Origin: an uncultured Clostridia bacterium | GTDB taxonomy: Bacteria > Bacillota > Clostridia > Oscillospirales > Acutalibacteraceae | Assembly (NCBI GenBank): GCA_947625785.1 | Contig: CANQPS010000010.1 | Location: 1-64,000, forward strand | Length of the DNA stretch: 64,000 nt | Reading direction: 5' to 3' | Shown here: positions 26,941 through 36,597 of the stretch, one piece after another | Numbering within the stretch: position 1 is the first letter of the stretch | How the letters are laid out: each line of letters begins with the position of its first letter | Notes under the pieces: model-generated | Database searches by the model: none | Told to the model about the DNA's origin: nothing | What the model saw: only the letters and a program-made list of their open reading frames with translations | Program-made: the position numbers and the translations under genes

Positions 26941-28185
26941 ATGACAATGTTAGAAGAAATGGGCTTAAAGGCTAAAATTTCCGCAAAAGAACTGTCAATA
27001 GCAGGTAAGAAAAAAGATATTGCCTTAAAGGCTATTGCAGATGCAATTATCGAAAATAGTAATAAAATCATTGAAGCAAATGCTGTTGATATCGAAAATG
27101 GTAAAAAAAGGGGCTTGACAGCATCTTTACTTGATAGATTAAGTTTAAGTACCGAAAGAATAAAGGGTATTGCAAATGGTGTTCTTGAAGTTATGGCTTT
27201 ACAAGATCCAATAGGCGAAGTTTTAACAGGTTATAAAAGACCAAATGGCCTTGATATAACAAAGGTAAGAGTACCGCTTGGTGTTATTGGTATAATATAC
27301 GAGGCAAGACCAAATGTAACAGTTGATGCGGCAGTATTATGTTTAAAGTCCGGAAATGCTGTTATATTGCGTGGAGGTAAAGAGGCAATTAATTCAAATA
27401 AGGCACTCGCAAATATTATGCGTGATGCAGTCGAAAGCGTTGGAATGTCCAAGGACTGCATACAGCTTATAGAGGATACCACTCGTCAATCTTCAATGGA
27501 ACTTATGAATTTAACCGATTATCTTGATGTTTTAATACCAAGAGGCGGGGCAGGTCTTATAAAAGCTGTTGTTGAAAATTCAAAAGTCCCTGTTATTGAA
27601 ACAGGAGTTGGAAATTGCCACGTTTATGTTGATGAAACAGCAGATTTAAATATGGCAGCAGATATTATATATAATGCTAAAACATCAAGACCATCTGTAT
27701 GTAATGCTATTGAAACAATACTTATTAACGCTAATATCGCAGAAAAAGCCTTGCCTATAATAAAAGCAAGACTTGATGAAAAAAATGTTGAATTGCACGG
27801 CTGTGAACAAACTAAAAAAATATTGGGGGATAATGTGATTTTAGCAACAGAAGAAGATTGGAAAAAGGAATATCTCGATTATAAACTGGCTGTAAAAGTA
27901 GTTAAAGATATTGATGAAGCAATAGAGCATATATCAAAGTATTCAAGCGGACACAGCGAATGTATAGTTACTGAAAGTTTATCAAATGCAGCAAAATTTA
28001 CAGATGAGATTGATTCTGCTGCTGTATATGTAAATGCTTCAACAAGATTTACTGACGGCGGCGAGTTTGGTTTAGGTGCGGAAATAGGCATCTCAACACA
28101 AAAAATACACGCAAGAGGGCCAATGGGCTTGAAAGAACTTACATCAACAAAATTTATAATTAAAGGTAATGGTCAAATTAGATAA
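26941..28185 (+). CDS. proA: Gamma-glutamyl phosphate reductase
   Basis: This 414-residue NADPH-dependent dehydrogenase makes glutamate 5-semialdehyde, the second step to proline. The nucleotide-binding region GVIGIIYEARPNVTVDAA and the catalytic-Cys block SRPSVCNAIETIL are visible, and the C-terminal GLKELTSTKFII is typical. ATG 26941 lies ten bases behind GGAG; TTG 26935 is an alternative. Forms an operon with proB. Confidence 0.95.
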   Translation: MTMLEEMGLKAKISAKELSIAGKKKDIALKAIADAIIENSNKIIEANAVDIENGKKRGLTASLLDRLSLSTERIKGIANGVLEVMALQDPIGEVLTGYKRPNGLDITKVRVPLGVIGIIYEARPNVTVDAAVLCLKSGNAVILRGGKEAINSNKALANIMRDAVESVGMSKDCIQLIEDTTRQSSMELMNLTDYLDVLIPRGGAGLIKAVVENSKVPVIETGVGNCHVYVDETADLNMAADIIYNAKTSRPSVCNAIETILINANIAEKALPIIKARLDEKNVELHGCEQTKKILGDNVILATEEDWKKEYLDYKLAVKVVKDIDEAIEHISKYSSGHSECIVTESLSNAAKFTDEIDSAAVYVNASTRFTDGGEFGLGAEIGISTQKIHARGPMGLKELTSTKFIIKGNGQIR

Positions 28186-28186
28186 T

Positions 28187-28528
28187 TTATATTAATAAAT
28201 ACATAAGAGCTAATAATAAATCTGTATCTGCCGATTCTTCAATAAGGATAAGTATAAGGACAATTATAAGATACTTTTCTTTATCTTCCATAATAATCTC
28301 AAAAAAATCTTTTTTGTTACTGTTACTGTTGAAACTATGGTTATTTTGAGTAAATGAATTTGAAGTCTCGGCAGATTGAGGGCTATTGTTATTATCTTTT
28401 GGCATATTGTTTTCTGACTGGTTTTTTTCTGTGGTATTTTTGGATTTATTTTGCATATCCTGCATTCGTCTGTACGCATCTTGAATTTTTTTATTATTTT
28501 CAAAATCTCGTTTTGAATTATCTTCCAC
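28187..28528 (-). CDS. Hypothetical protein with C-terminal hydrophobic hairpin (cluster gene 3)
   Basis: This 113-residue protein was not recognised. The N-terminal half is polar and Asn/Ser/Lys-rich without obvious fold. The last 33 residues are strongly hydrophobic, two short segments around EESADTD, ending LLLALMYLLI. A KKIQDA stretch near residue 14 recurs in cluster gene 1. GTG 28528 lies eight bases after GGAGG. It is the third gene of a three-gene unit (29168 to 28187) whose members share low-complexity linkers. It may tether the other two to the membrane; that is inference. Confidence 0.65.
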   Translation of the reverse strand: MEDNSKRDFENNKKIQDAYRRMQDMQNKSKNTTEKNQSENNMPKDNNNSPQSAETSNSFTQNNHSFNSNSNKKDFFEIIMEDKEKYLIIVLILILIEESADTDLLLALMYLLI

Positions 28529-28553
28529 AGTAAAAACCTCCGACTTATATTAT

Positions 28554-28937
28554 TTATATCTTTAAAAGTCCGCTGTTTTTAATTAGTGGCAAAATCTTAA
28601 TAGTTTGTATAAGTTTAATAGCATCATCAAGTCTTTTTTGTTTTTCGTTAGAAAGAAAAGGTCTTAAAGCATTAAGCAGCCTCGTGCTGTCATCATCTCT
28701 GTTAATAGCATTAAGCATAGGAATTAATTTTGTTATTAATTTAATATTATCATTATTAGGTGTGTTAAAATTTTCTAATATATTAGAAAAATTATTAGAT
28801 TTCTGTTCGGATTTATTATTATTATCATTATTACTGCTATTATTGTTTCCAAATAAACCCGCCGTCAGTCCCTTTAATTTTTCCATAGCGGAAGGATTGC
28901 TCATTATTTCTGATAATTTTTGTGCTAATTCGTCCAA
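28554..28937 (-). CDS. Hypothetical Asn-rich linker protein (cluster gene 2)
   Basis: This 127-residue protein was not recognised. A helical start (EIMSNPSAMEKLKGL) is followed by an Asn/Ser linker of about 35 residues and a compact C-terminal block, RLLNALRPFLSNEKQKRL then DAIKLIQTIKILPLI, that looks conserved and helical. The start is TTG 28937, directly after the stop of cluster gene 1, with GGAGG eight bases before it inside that gene. No signal peptide or membrane helix is seen. Confidence 0.65.
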   Translation of the reverse strand: MDELAQKLSEIMSNPSAMEKLKGLTAGLFGNNNSSNNDNNNKSEQKSNNFSNILENFNTPNNDNIKLITKLIPMLNAINRDDDSTRLLNALRPFLSNEKQKRLDDAIKLIQTIKILPLIKNSGLLKI

Positions 28938-29168
28938 TTAATTATCCTCCATTAGTTTTTTTAAGAGCATTTGCGCCTGTGGAGATTTAAGTAATTTTTC
29001 GGTTTCTTTTGGGTTAGAAAGCAAATCTTCAACAGTTTTGATTTGTTCATCAGTAAGATTTTGTAGAGCATCTTGGATTTTTTTATTGTTTTCGAGTTCT
29101 TTTGCACTTTTACTGTCCATATTTTTAGCGGCTGTTTTAATAATTTTATCGTATTTATTATTTTTCAT
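28938..29168 (-). CDS. Hypothetical small helical protein (cluster gene 1)
   Basis: This 76-residue charged helical protein was not recognised. Its second half (LLSNPKETEKLLKSPQAQ) shares the SNPxxxEKL pattern with the start of cluster gene 2, a spacing that recalls STI1-type repeats, though too short to assign. It opens the - strand three-gene unit and abuts gene 2 with no gap. The unit is convergent with proA and divergent from the phosphodiesterase gene. Confidence 0.65.
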   Translation of the reverse strand: MKNNKYDKIIKTAAKNMDSKSAKELENNKKIQDALQNLTDEQIKTVEDLLSNPKETEKLLKSPQAQMLLKKLMEDN

Positions 29169-29242
29169 ATAAAAATCACCGTCCCGATATAATTTTTATG
29201 CTTAGTCAAAGTTAAATATGTATGAAAAGGAGTTTGTTTTTA

Positions 29243-29719
29243 ATGAGAATATTAGTTGTTTCGGATACACACAACGATTATTATACGCTTAATCAGGTTA
29301 TAAAAAGTCAAACAAAGGCTGAAATAGTTATTCATTTAGGTGACGGAGAAGAAGATATTGAACGCATAAGACATTTATACGATAAAAAAATGATTGTATC
29401 TATAAGGGGAAATTGCGATTGGGGCAGTAATAAACCTTATATAGAAGAATTAAATGTTGAGGGTAAAAAAATATTTGCAACACACGGTCATTTATATAGT
29501 GTGAAGGTTGATTATGATAATATCATTAATGAAGCAAGAAAAAAATGTGCGGATATTTTATTATTTGGGCATACGCATATAGCATATTGCGATTACATAG
29601 ATGGCTTATATATTATGAATCCAGGAGCATTGCGTGGCTATAATGCATCATACGGTATAATTGATATATGCAATAATAATATAATTACTAATTTAGTGAA
29701 AATGAAAGAAATATTTTGA
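29243..29719 (+). CDS. YfcE/MJ0936-type metallophosphoesterase
   Basis: This 158-residue calcineurin-like phosphoesterase has all metal-binding blocks: SDTHND, LGDGEED, RGNCD, THGH and FGHTH. Family members hydrolyse phosphodiesters; the natural substrate is not clear. ATG 29243 is preferred because AGGAG is ten bases upstream; a frame from 29222 would start before that ribosome binding site. It is a single gene ended by a hairpin at 29722. Confidence 0.88.
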   Translation: MRILVVSDTHNDYYTLNQVIKSQTKAEIVIHLGDGEEDIERIRHLYDKKMIVSIRGNCDWGSNKPYIEELNVEGKKIFATHGHLYSVKVDYDNIINEARKKCADILLFGHTHIAYCDYIDGLYIMNPGALRGYNASYGIIDICNNNIITNLVKMKEIF

Positions 29720-29721
29720 AT

Positions 29722-29779
29722 AAAAAGCTGTATTGTATTACATCTATTTTTTAATATATGTATTATTATACAGCTTTTT
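29722..29779. terminator. Long-stem terminator after the phosphoesterase gene
   Basis: AAAAAGCTGTA (29722-29732) pairs with TACAGCTTTTT (29769-29779), and the inner bases can extend the stem. T-runs on both strands. Confidence 0.65.
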
Positions 29780-29909
29780 CAAATAGGAAAAAGAAAAACT
29801 TTTAAATGTGTATTTTTCTATAAATTTTTACATTACCCACAAGCATTTTTAACTAAGTTATAAAAGTATAAAAACACGCATTTAAGTCATTCACAATAAA
29901 AAAATATTA

Positions 29910-29938
29910 TTGTTATTTGTCGCTTAAAGTGGTAAAAT
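29910..29938 (+). promoter_or_regulatory. Sigma-A promoter of pyrB
   Basis: TTGTTA (29910-29915), 17 bases, TAAAAT (29933-29938), 35 bases before the start. The leader is too short for a PyrR-type attenuator. Confidence 0.6.
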
Positions 29939-29973
29939 ATACAGGATAAATTTAAAGAGGGTTGGTATTGATT

Positions 29974-31056
29974 ATGAAATTTAGGAATTTAATTGATTTG
30001 GATAATTTGACAAATGATGAATTAATGGAAATCATCTTATTAAGCGATAAAATTCGTAAAAACCCAAGTGAATATGCAAATGTTTGTAAAGGAAAAATAT
30101 TGGCAACATTGTTTTATGAGCCATCTACCAGAACTCAAATGTCATTCCAAACAGCTATGCTGAGATTGGGCGGACAAATAATCGGTTTTGATAATCCTCA
30201 AAATTCCTCAGTTGCAAAGGGCGAAAGTTTAAAAGATACATTAAGAGTAGTAGGCGGATATGCGGATATTATAGCTATTCGACACCCTAATGAGGGAGCT
30301 GCTATGGCAGGAGCTTTGTATTCCCCTTCACCTGTAATAAATGCCGGCGATGGCGGACATCTGCACCCTACACAAACTCTAACTGATGTTGTCACATTAT
30401 ATAATGAGAAGGGCAGGTTGGATAATCTTTGTATAGGACTGTGCGGTGATTTGCTCAACGGAAGAACAGTACATTCACTAATCAAAACTATGTCACATTT
30501 TAAAAACAATAAATTTGTACTAATATCAACAAGAGAATTGGGATTGCCCAATTATATAAAAGATATATTGAAAAGCACAGATACAAATTGCAGTTTTATT
30601 GAAATACCAACGCTTCAAGAGGCTATACCAATGCTCGATGTATTATATATGACAAGAATACAGCGTGAACGCTTCTCAAGTGAGGAGGAATATCAAAAAC
30701 AATCCGGTGTATATGTCCTTGATACCGAAAAAATGAAATATGCAAAAAAGGATTTGAGAGTATTGCACCCGCTTCCACGAGTTGATGAAATAACAGTTGA
30801 TGTTGACGATGACGGCAGGGCAGTTTACTTTGAACAAACAGTATATGGTATGTATGCAAGAATGGCATTAATAATGACAATGTTGAAAAACAGTAATAAA
30901 TCTGTGCCAAAAACATTAAAATCAACATATAAAGAATGTTGTTCAAATCCTAAGTGTATTACCAATAAGGAAAAATATTTACCGAAGTTATTCATAGAGG
31001 TAGGGGATATGCTTGTGTGCAAATATTGCGAACATAGAAAACTTATTGACTATTGA
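29974..31056 (+). CDS. pyrB: Aspartate carbamoyltransferase with PyrI-like zinc tail
   Basis: This 360-residue enzyme catalyses the first committed step of pyrimidine synthesis. EPSTRTQMSF (carbamoyl-phosphate loop, residues 49-58), HPTQTLTD and HPLPRVDEI are typical of PyrB. About 50 residues beyond the usual end form a zinc module, C323-SNPK-C328-ITNKE and C349-KY-C352, closely resembling the C-terminal zinc domain of the regulatory chain PyrI. The allosteric nucleotide domain of PyrI is absent. ATG 29974 is chosen; TTG 29962 or 29968 are closer to AGAGGG. A flavoprotein gene overlaps its 3' end. Confidence 0.93.
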   Translation: MKFRNLIDLDNLTNDELMEIILLSDKIRKNPSEYANVCKGKILATLFYEPSTRTQMSFQTAMLRLGGQIIGFDNPQNSSVAKGESLKDTLRVVGGYADIIAIRHPNEGAAMAGALYSPSPVINAGDGGHLHPTQTLTDVVTLYNEKGRLDNLCIGLCGDLLNGRTVHSLIKTMSHFKNNKFVLISTRELGLPNYIKDILKSTDTNCSFIEIPTLQEAIPMLDVLYMTRIQRERFSSEEEYQKQSGVYVLDTEKMKYAKKDLRVLHPLPRVDEITVDVDDDGRAVYFEQTVYGMYARMALIMTMLKNSNKSVPKTLKSTYKECCSNPKCITNKEKYLPKLFIEVGDMLVCKYCEHRKLIDY

Positions 31057-31618
31057 TAATAATATTAATGATGAAAAACCAATAGCATTAGTATTATTTG
31101 CATCACCAAGAAAGTCAGGTTTTACTTATAAACTAACCCAACATTATCTTGATACTATTAAGGATAGATATAATATAAAATTTTTAGACTGTTATAATAT
31201 GAAATTGTCGCCTTGTATTTCCTGTGATTATTGTAAAAAAGAAGTGGGTTGTTATATAAATGATGATTTCAAAGAAATAAAATATTTTCTGGAAAAAGCG
31301 AGTTTATTAATTATTGCAACACCTGTATACAATATGTCGTTTCCGGCACCGTTAAAGACTGTGATTGACAGAACTCAAATGTATTTTAATGCTCGTTTTA
31401 GCCATAATATCCGACCTTCGATTAAAACACATAGAAAATGTACTTTAATATCAGTATGTGGCAGTAAAGATGAAAATTCATTCGATATAATTATCAAACA
31501 ATTAAAAAAAGTATTTACAGTAATGAATACAACACTTGATAAGTGTATATTACTTTATAATACCGATAATCTTTGCACTGAAAATATTATTAAAGACGCT
31601 GTCATTAAAAACTTATAA
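31013..31618 (+). CDS. Iron-sulfur flavoprotein / NADPH-dependent FMN reductase family
   Basis: This flavodoxin-fold protein of up to 201 residues has the FMN phosphate loop ASPRKSGFTYKL and the block ATPVYNMSFPAPLKTVIDR. Cysteines 68, 71, 74 and 80 (CISCDYCKKEVGC) give the CxxCxxCx5C spacing of archaeal and clostridial iron-sulfur flavoproteins. It probably carries electrons; partners are unknown. TTG 31013 lies inside pyrB behind TAGGGGATATGC, overlapping it by 44 bases; TTG 31046 is an alternative. Overlap means coupling to pyrB translation. Confidence 0.8.
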   Translation: MCANIANIENLLTIDNNINDEKPIALVLFASPRKSGFTYKLTQHYLDTIKDRYNIKFLDCYNMKLSPCISCDYCKKEVGCYINDDFKEIKYFLEKASLLIIATPVYNMSFPAPLKTVIDRTQMYFNARFSHNIRPSIKTHRKCTLISVCGSKDENSFDIIIKQLKKVFTVMNTTLDKCILLYNTDNLCTENIIKDAVIKNL

Positions 31619-31622
31619 AAAT

Positions 31623-31656
31623 AAAAGTCAAATGATTTTTAATCATTTGACTTTTT
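31623..31656. terminator. Bidirectional terminator between convergent genes
   Basis: AAAAGTCAAATGATT and AATCATTTGACTTTTT form a near-perfect hairpin between the flavoprotein gene and ftsK, with T-runs on both strands. Confidence 0.85.
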
Positions 31657-31660
31657 AATT

Positions 31661-34498
31661 TTATTCATCAGATTCGTTATCAGGTTCGCTATTATTGATA
31701 TTGCGTTCAAGCCACTGTTGATATGTTATAAGAACCTGTCGAGGCTTAGCACCTTCGTGAGGCCCTACAATACCCATTTCTTCCATTTCATCGATTAGGC
31801 GGCCTGCTCTTGCATATCCCAAATGCAGTTTCCTCTGCAAATATGATGTAGATGCCTGTCCCGCATCAACAACACATTTTATAGCCTCCTCAATCATAGG
31901 GTCATAATCAGTGTCTTCATTTACTTTTGTAGATTTGTCGGAAACAGTATTTTTTTCTATTTCGTCAATAACATTTTTGTCGTATTCGCCTTTTTGGGAT
32001 TTCTTTATAAATTTAATAACATTTTCTATTTCGTTATCATTTACAAAGCAACCTTGTATTCTCTTAGGTTTAGATGAACCTATCGGAGAAAAAAGCATAT
32101 CGCCACGACCAAGCAGCTTTTCAGCGCCCGCACCATCAAGAATAGTTCTTGAATCAACCTGCGATGATACCGCAAAAGCTATACGGCTTGGAATATTTGC
32201 TTTAATTATACCGGTAATAACATCAACTGATGGTCTTTGGGTGGCTATTATAAGGTGCATACCGGCGGCACGAGCCATTTGTGCAAGTCTGCAAATAGAA
32301 TCTTCAACTTCGTTTGGTGCAGCCATCATTAAATCGGCTAATTCATCTATAACAATTACTATTTGAGGAAGTTTTTGCATTTTAGGTTTAGATTTTTTAT
32401 TTTCGGCGTTGTCATTAAAAAGCGACATTTCAATAATACTTTCATTATCAATGGCAGAATTATATTCCTCAACTTTTTTATTATAGCCTTTTAAATCTCT
32501 GACATTATTTTCTGCAAAACGGCTATATCTGTCGAGCATTTCAGAAACAGCCCAATTCAATGCACCGGCGGCTTTTTTAGGGTCGGTAACAACAGGTACA
32601 AGAAGGTGAGGAATACCATTGTAAATACCTAATTCGACTACTTTGGGGTCAATCATCAAGATTTTAACCTCATCAGGTGTAGATTTATATAACAGACTTA
32701 TCAAAATAGTATTGATACAGACGGATTTACCTGAACCGGTAGAACCTGCTATCAATAAGTGAGGCATATTGGCTAAATCTGTGTAAGATGCACTGCCTGC
32801 AATATCACGGCCAAGTGCGACAGTAAGTTTACTTGCGGCATTTTTAAAATCATTATTATCTATTAATTCTCTGATTTTAACAATACTTTTTATTTTGTTT
32901 GGAACTTCAATGCCAACAGCAGACTTTCCCGGAATAGGTGCTTCAATTCGTACACCGATAGCAGCCAAGTTCATAGCAATATCATCAGACAAACTTGTGA
33001 TTTTACTTATTTTGACACCGGCAGCAGGTTGTAGTTCATATCTTGTGACAGATGGTCCTCTGCTTATGTTGACTATTCTTGTAGAAACACCAAAACTATT
33101 TAATGTATCTACAAGTAACTGACCATTTGTATTTAATTCAGCAGCGACATCATCGTTGTTTGGGGAAATAGATTTTTCGAGAAGATTAATAGGCGGCAGG
33201 CGATAAGCATTAATTTTTTTGCTTATATCTGCTTCAAATTCATTTATATCGGTATGTGTATCATCATCAACAACCTTGTCCACTAAAAGACTTGATAAAT
33301 CTTCAAGATTATCTTTGTCAATATCATTGAATTTAGTATTGCCGGTTTTTTTATTTTTAGTAGTATTATTGCTTTTTTTAGCTTTAATTTCGTCCTGTGA
33401 ATTTGAGTATATATTTTCATATTCTAAATCGGAACTGTTTGTTTCTGTGGTATCTTCTATTGTTTTAACAATAATATTTTCAAGAACAGGCATTTCAAAT
33501 GTTGTATTATTATTGTCAATACTTTGTTTTTCTGGCTGAAAATTTCTGTCTTTAAGTTCGTCTGCGTTTGTATTTTCGACAGGTACATCTAAAAATGGAA
33601 TTATTGATTTAGGTTTTTGCTGAATTTTTTCTTGTGAAGCAAATTTTTGATATTTAGATTTGTGGAATGACGATTTATCTTTTATTTTTTCTTTTACAAT
33701 ATCAGGAGCTTGTTGTTTTGGAACATTTTGCGGTAATATATTATGTTTTGTGAGATTATTTTTATTATTGTTATTAGCTCTATATTCAATTTTTTCGGAG
33801 CGATTTTTTGCATTATTTGCTATGGTAATAAAAGGTTTTTTAATTAATCGAAAAAGCTGTGGCAAAGTAACTCCTGTTATCATCATAGTAAAAACAAACA
33901 ATAATATTAAAATAACGATTTTAGAACCTGTACGGCCAATAATCCATATAGATAATATACCCAAAAAGCTATATATTCCGGCACTTTTAAGTTCTGAACC
34001 GCTTTTATATATTCTTACAAATTCATCTATGACATTATATTTTTCATATTCCGGAACGGTGAATATATATATAGCAGCTGAGATTAAACTTAGCATAATC
34101 GCAATTATAACTATAACGGGTTTAATATATTCAATAGGTCGTTCGGTTGCGAGTACAAAAGTTATGTAAAAAAATATGGGCGGTATAAGATATGTGCATA
34201 TACCAAATAATCCCATTATAAAATTATGGGTATATAACCATATATTTTCACCGGGTATAATGGCTATAAAAAATATTAATATAGAAAGTGCTAAAAATAT
34301 AATAGCATAAATTTGTCTATATTTACCATTTTTATCTTCTGCAACGGACTTATTTTCAAACCTGATATTAGGTTTATCCTTTAAGTTGTTAGATGAATTA
34401 TTGTTTTTGATGGGAGTTTTCTTTATTTGCTTAGGTTGTCTTTTATTGTTTGTTGAAGGAGGCTTATTATTAGTATTCATTTTTTTAGTATTAGCCAA
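31661..34498 (-). CDS. spoIIIE: DNA translocase FtsK/SpoIIIE
   Basis: This 945-residue translocase pumps DNA through division or sporulation septa. Four N-terminal membrane helices (about 65-215) follow a basic, Asn-rich start. A long low-complexity linker (about 240-440) leads to the motor, with Walker A GSTGSGKS and Walker [15 protein letters not shown]-terminal winged-helix gamma domain ([16 protein letters not shown]) reads DNA polarity. The start is TTG 34498, eight bases after AGGAG. TepA-like and uppP genes lie upstream on the same strand; a tepA-spoIIIE neighbourhood also exists in Bacillus. Confidence 0.94.
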   Translation of the reverse strand: MANTKKMNTNNKPPSTNNKRQPKQIKKTPIKNNNSSNNLKDKPNIRFENKSVAEDKNGKYRQIYAIIFLALSILIFFIAIIPGENIWLYTHNFIMGLFGICTYLIPPIFFYITFVLATERPIEYIKPVIVIIAIMLSLISAAIYIFTVPEYEKYNVIDEFVRIYKSGSELKSAGIYSFLGILSIWIIGRTGSKIVILILLFVFTMMITGVTLPQLFRLIKKPFITIANNAKNRSEKIEYRANNNNKNNLTKHNILPQNVPKQQAPDIVKEKIKDKSSFHKSKYQKFASQEKIQQKPKSIIPFLDVPVENTNADELKDRNFQPEKQSIDNNNTTFEMPVLENIIVKTIEDTTETNSSDLEYENIYSNSQDEIKAKKSNNTTKNKKTGNTKFNDIDKDNLEDLSSLLVDKVVDDDTHTDINEFEADISKKINAYRLPPINLLEKSISPNNDDVAAELNTNGQLLVDTLNSFGVSTRIVNISRGPSVTRYELQPAAGVKISKITSLSDDIAMNLAAIGVRIEAPIPGKSAVGIEVPNKIKSIVKIRELIDNNDFKNAASKLTVALGRDIAGSASYTDLANMPHLLIAGSTGSGKSVCINTILISLLYKSTPDEVKILMIDPKVVELGIYNGIPHLLVPVVTDPKKAAGALNWAVSEMLDRYSRFAENNVRDLKGYNKKVEEYNSAIDNESIIEMSLFNDNAENKKSKPKMQKLPQIVIVIDELADLMMAAPNEVEDSICRLAQMARAAGMHLIIATQRPSVDVITGIIKANIPSRIAFAVSSQVDSRTILDGAGAEKLLGRGDMLFSPIGSSKPKRIQGCFVNDNEIENVIKFIKKSQKGEYDKNVIDEIEKNTVSDKSTKVNEDTDYDPMIEEAIKCVVDAGQASTSYLQRKLHLGYARAGRLIDEMEEMGIVGPHEGAKPRQVLITYQQWLERNINNSEPDNESDE

Positions 34499-34586
34499 TT
34501 TACAATCTCCTTTCCTTTATTCCGTAAAAGTAAATGAAAGACCTCTGAAAAAATTTTTTCTTCGGTCTTTTTATAAATTTAATATT

Positions 34587-35522
34587 TTAAAAGTTCAACG
34601 GTGTATGGGTAAATAAATTATATCCTGATATTAATTCAATAATACTTATAACAAGCATTATAGTGCCAACAACAAATGTATATATAATAAATACATAGGT
34701 TTTATTTGTAGCAAGTAACCATTTGAATAGTTTTATGGCCAAAAATCCCACAACAGCAGATGTAACAACACCAAATATTACAGGTAAAGGCTCTATAACT
34801 AAACCAACTTCGATAGCATCTTTTGTTTCAAGTAGAGCGGCGGCCAATATAGCAGGTGTACCAAGGACAAACGAAAAATCAAGAGCAGTCTGTTTATTTA
34901 TTCCTCGCATAAGTGCAACCGATAGAGTAGAACCCGAACGAGATAAACCCGGAAACATAGCAGCAAATACTTGTGTAATACCAACTGTTATTGCATCTAA
35001 TATATTGAATTTTGTTTTACCTCTAACAGCTTTTCCATTTTTCAGTTTTCGTTTTTTAGTATCTCTGCTTGATAATATACCAATAGTAAGCAATATGCTT
35101 GTAGCTATCAATGAAAATGCGACAATTATTAAGTATCCGTCTGCTGTCCATATATCTGCATAATCTTTAACTTTATTGTCAGTAAAAGGAACAGGCAGGA
35201 ATAACGCAAATAAAGGTATAAGTGCTATAATAAGCATAACAACTAAATTTCGGTCATAACTCATAGTTGACCACTTAAATTTTCCTGTAAAAATATCCTT
35301 TATCATAAAGCAAAATTCTTTAATAAGTCTAATTATTAATTTATAATAAACGAATATAACGGCTATTAAAGTACCAATATGTAACATTACATTAAAAAAT
35401 AAGTTTGATTCCTGTACACCTAAAATATGCTGGGATATTGATAGGTGGCCGCTGCTTGATACAGGTAAGAATTCGGTTAATCCCTGTACTATCCCCTGTA
35501 TAATACCATCTAATATAGTCAT
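34587..35522 (-). CDS. uppP: Undecaprenyl-diphosphatase
   Basis: This 311-residue polytopic membrane protein of the BacA/UppP family recycles undecaprenyl pyrophosphate for cell-wall synthesis and gives bacitracin tolerance. The catalytic blocks TEFLPVSSSGH (residues 16-26) and PGLSRSGSTLS are intact. ATG 35522 follows GGAGGG. It is slightly longer than the usual 270-290 residues because of a charged loop (SSRDTKKRKLKNGK). Confidence 0.94.
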   Translation of the reverse strand: MTILDGIIQGIVQGLTEFLPVSSSGHLSISQHILGVQESNLFFNVMLHIGTLIAVIFVYYKLIIRLIKEFCFMIKDIFTGKFKWSTMSYDRNLVVMLIIALIPLFALFLPVPFTDNKVKDYADIWTADGYLIIVAFSLIATSILLTIGILSSRDTKKRKLKNGKAVRGKTKFNILDAITVGITQVFAAMFPGLSRSGSTLSVALMRGINKQTALDFSFVLGTPAILAAALLETKDAIEVGLVIEPLPVIFGVVTSAVVGFLAIKLFKWLLATNKTYVFIIYTFVVGTIMLVISIIELISGYNLFTHTPLNF

Positions 35523-35574
35523 TAAAAAATCCCTCCGAAATTATGTAGGGCGATAACGCCCGATATTAAAAAAG

Positions 35575-36393
35575 TTATGTTTTATCCTTAGTTTTTTTAG
35601 TATTCTTAGAATTTTTTTTATTTTTTGATTTTGTATTTTTCTTGTCGTCTTCAATCATATTGTATAAACAATCCAATGCGTCTGACAGAGTGCCAAGTGA
35701 ATCAATAAGACCCTCATCAACTGCATTTTCTCCGTCTAAAATTGTTCCTATATCCATAACAAGTTCACTTGTATTCATAGCAAGTTCGTTGTATCTTTCG
35801 GGTGTCATATCGGAATTTTCGCAGACAAAGCGGGTTATTCTTTCCTGCATACGCTGGAAATACTCAAAAGTTTGAGGAACACCCAGCATAAGACCGTTCA
35901 TTCGGACAGGGTGAATAGTCATAGATGCTGATTTTACTATAAACGATTTTTTAGAAGCAACAGCCAAAGGTACGCCAATTGAGTGACCGCCCCCGAGAAC
36001 AAGCGAAACCGTAGGTTTTTTCATTCCGGCAATAAGCTCTGCAATGGCAAGGCCTGCTTCAACATCACCTCCGACAGTATTTAAAAGAATAAGAACACCA
36101 TCAATTCTTTTATCTTCCTCCATAGCTACAAGCTGAGGAATAATATGCTCATATTTTGTGGTTTTATTTTGTGATGGAGAAATATAATGTCCTTCAATTT
36201 GACCGATTATAGTAAGACAATGAATATTATATTCTCCCAAAGTAGTTGTAATAGAGCCTGTTTCATTAATTTGGTTGGTATCTTCTTTATTTAATGGCTT
36301 GTCATCATTCGTTTGAGTTGTATCCGGCGAATTATTATCATCATTTGGATTTCTTACAAATTGATTTTTTGAATTTGATTTAGATTTTGACAT
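35575..36393 (-). CDS. tepA: TepA/YmfB-like ClpP-fold protease
   Basis: This 272-residue protein has low-complexity ends rich in Ser, Lys and Asn around a ClpP-type serine protease core (about 45-245). NTVGGDVEAG, the nucleophile region GGGHSIGVP and TIHPV (candidate catalytic His) are visible. Bacillus TepA (YmfB) is involved in protein secretion or spore function and lies near spoIIIE, as here. The second ATG (36393) is chosen because GGAGG is only three bases from the first (36399). Confidence 0.85.
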   Translation of the reverse strand: MSKSKSNSKNQFVRNPNDDNNSPDTTQTNDDKPLNKEDTNQINETGSITTTLGEYNIHCLTIIGQIEGHYISPSQNKTTKYEHIIPQLVAMEEDKRIDGVLILLNTVGGDVEAGLAIAELIAGMKKPTVSLVLGGGHSIGVPLAVASKKSFIVKSASMTIHPVRMNGLMLGVPQTFEYFQRMQERITRFVCENSDMTPERYNELAMNTSELVMDIGTILDGENAVDEGLIDSLGTLSDALDCLYNMIEDDKKNTKSKNKKNSKNTKKTKDKT

Positions 36394-36597
36394 AGACATC
36401 TACCTCCGTTCTGAATATAAATTAGTATTTCAAAACAAAGGTAAAATAATACATAGGACATTATACCATTTTTTATAATATTAGGCAACACTGAAAATAT
36501 ATAACGAATAAGAATTAATTTTAATATAAAAAGTATTGAAAGCCTTTTTATGTAGTGATAAAATTAAAACATATTTTACAAAAGGGGATTTATAAAT

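Noticed and set aside
29780-29973. PyrR attenuator in front of pyrB
   Set aside because: The promoter lies 35 bases before the start; no antiterminator-terminator pair fits.
34723-35163. 146-codon frame opposite uppP
   Set aside because: Shadow of a strongly conserved membrane protein gene.
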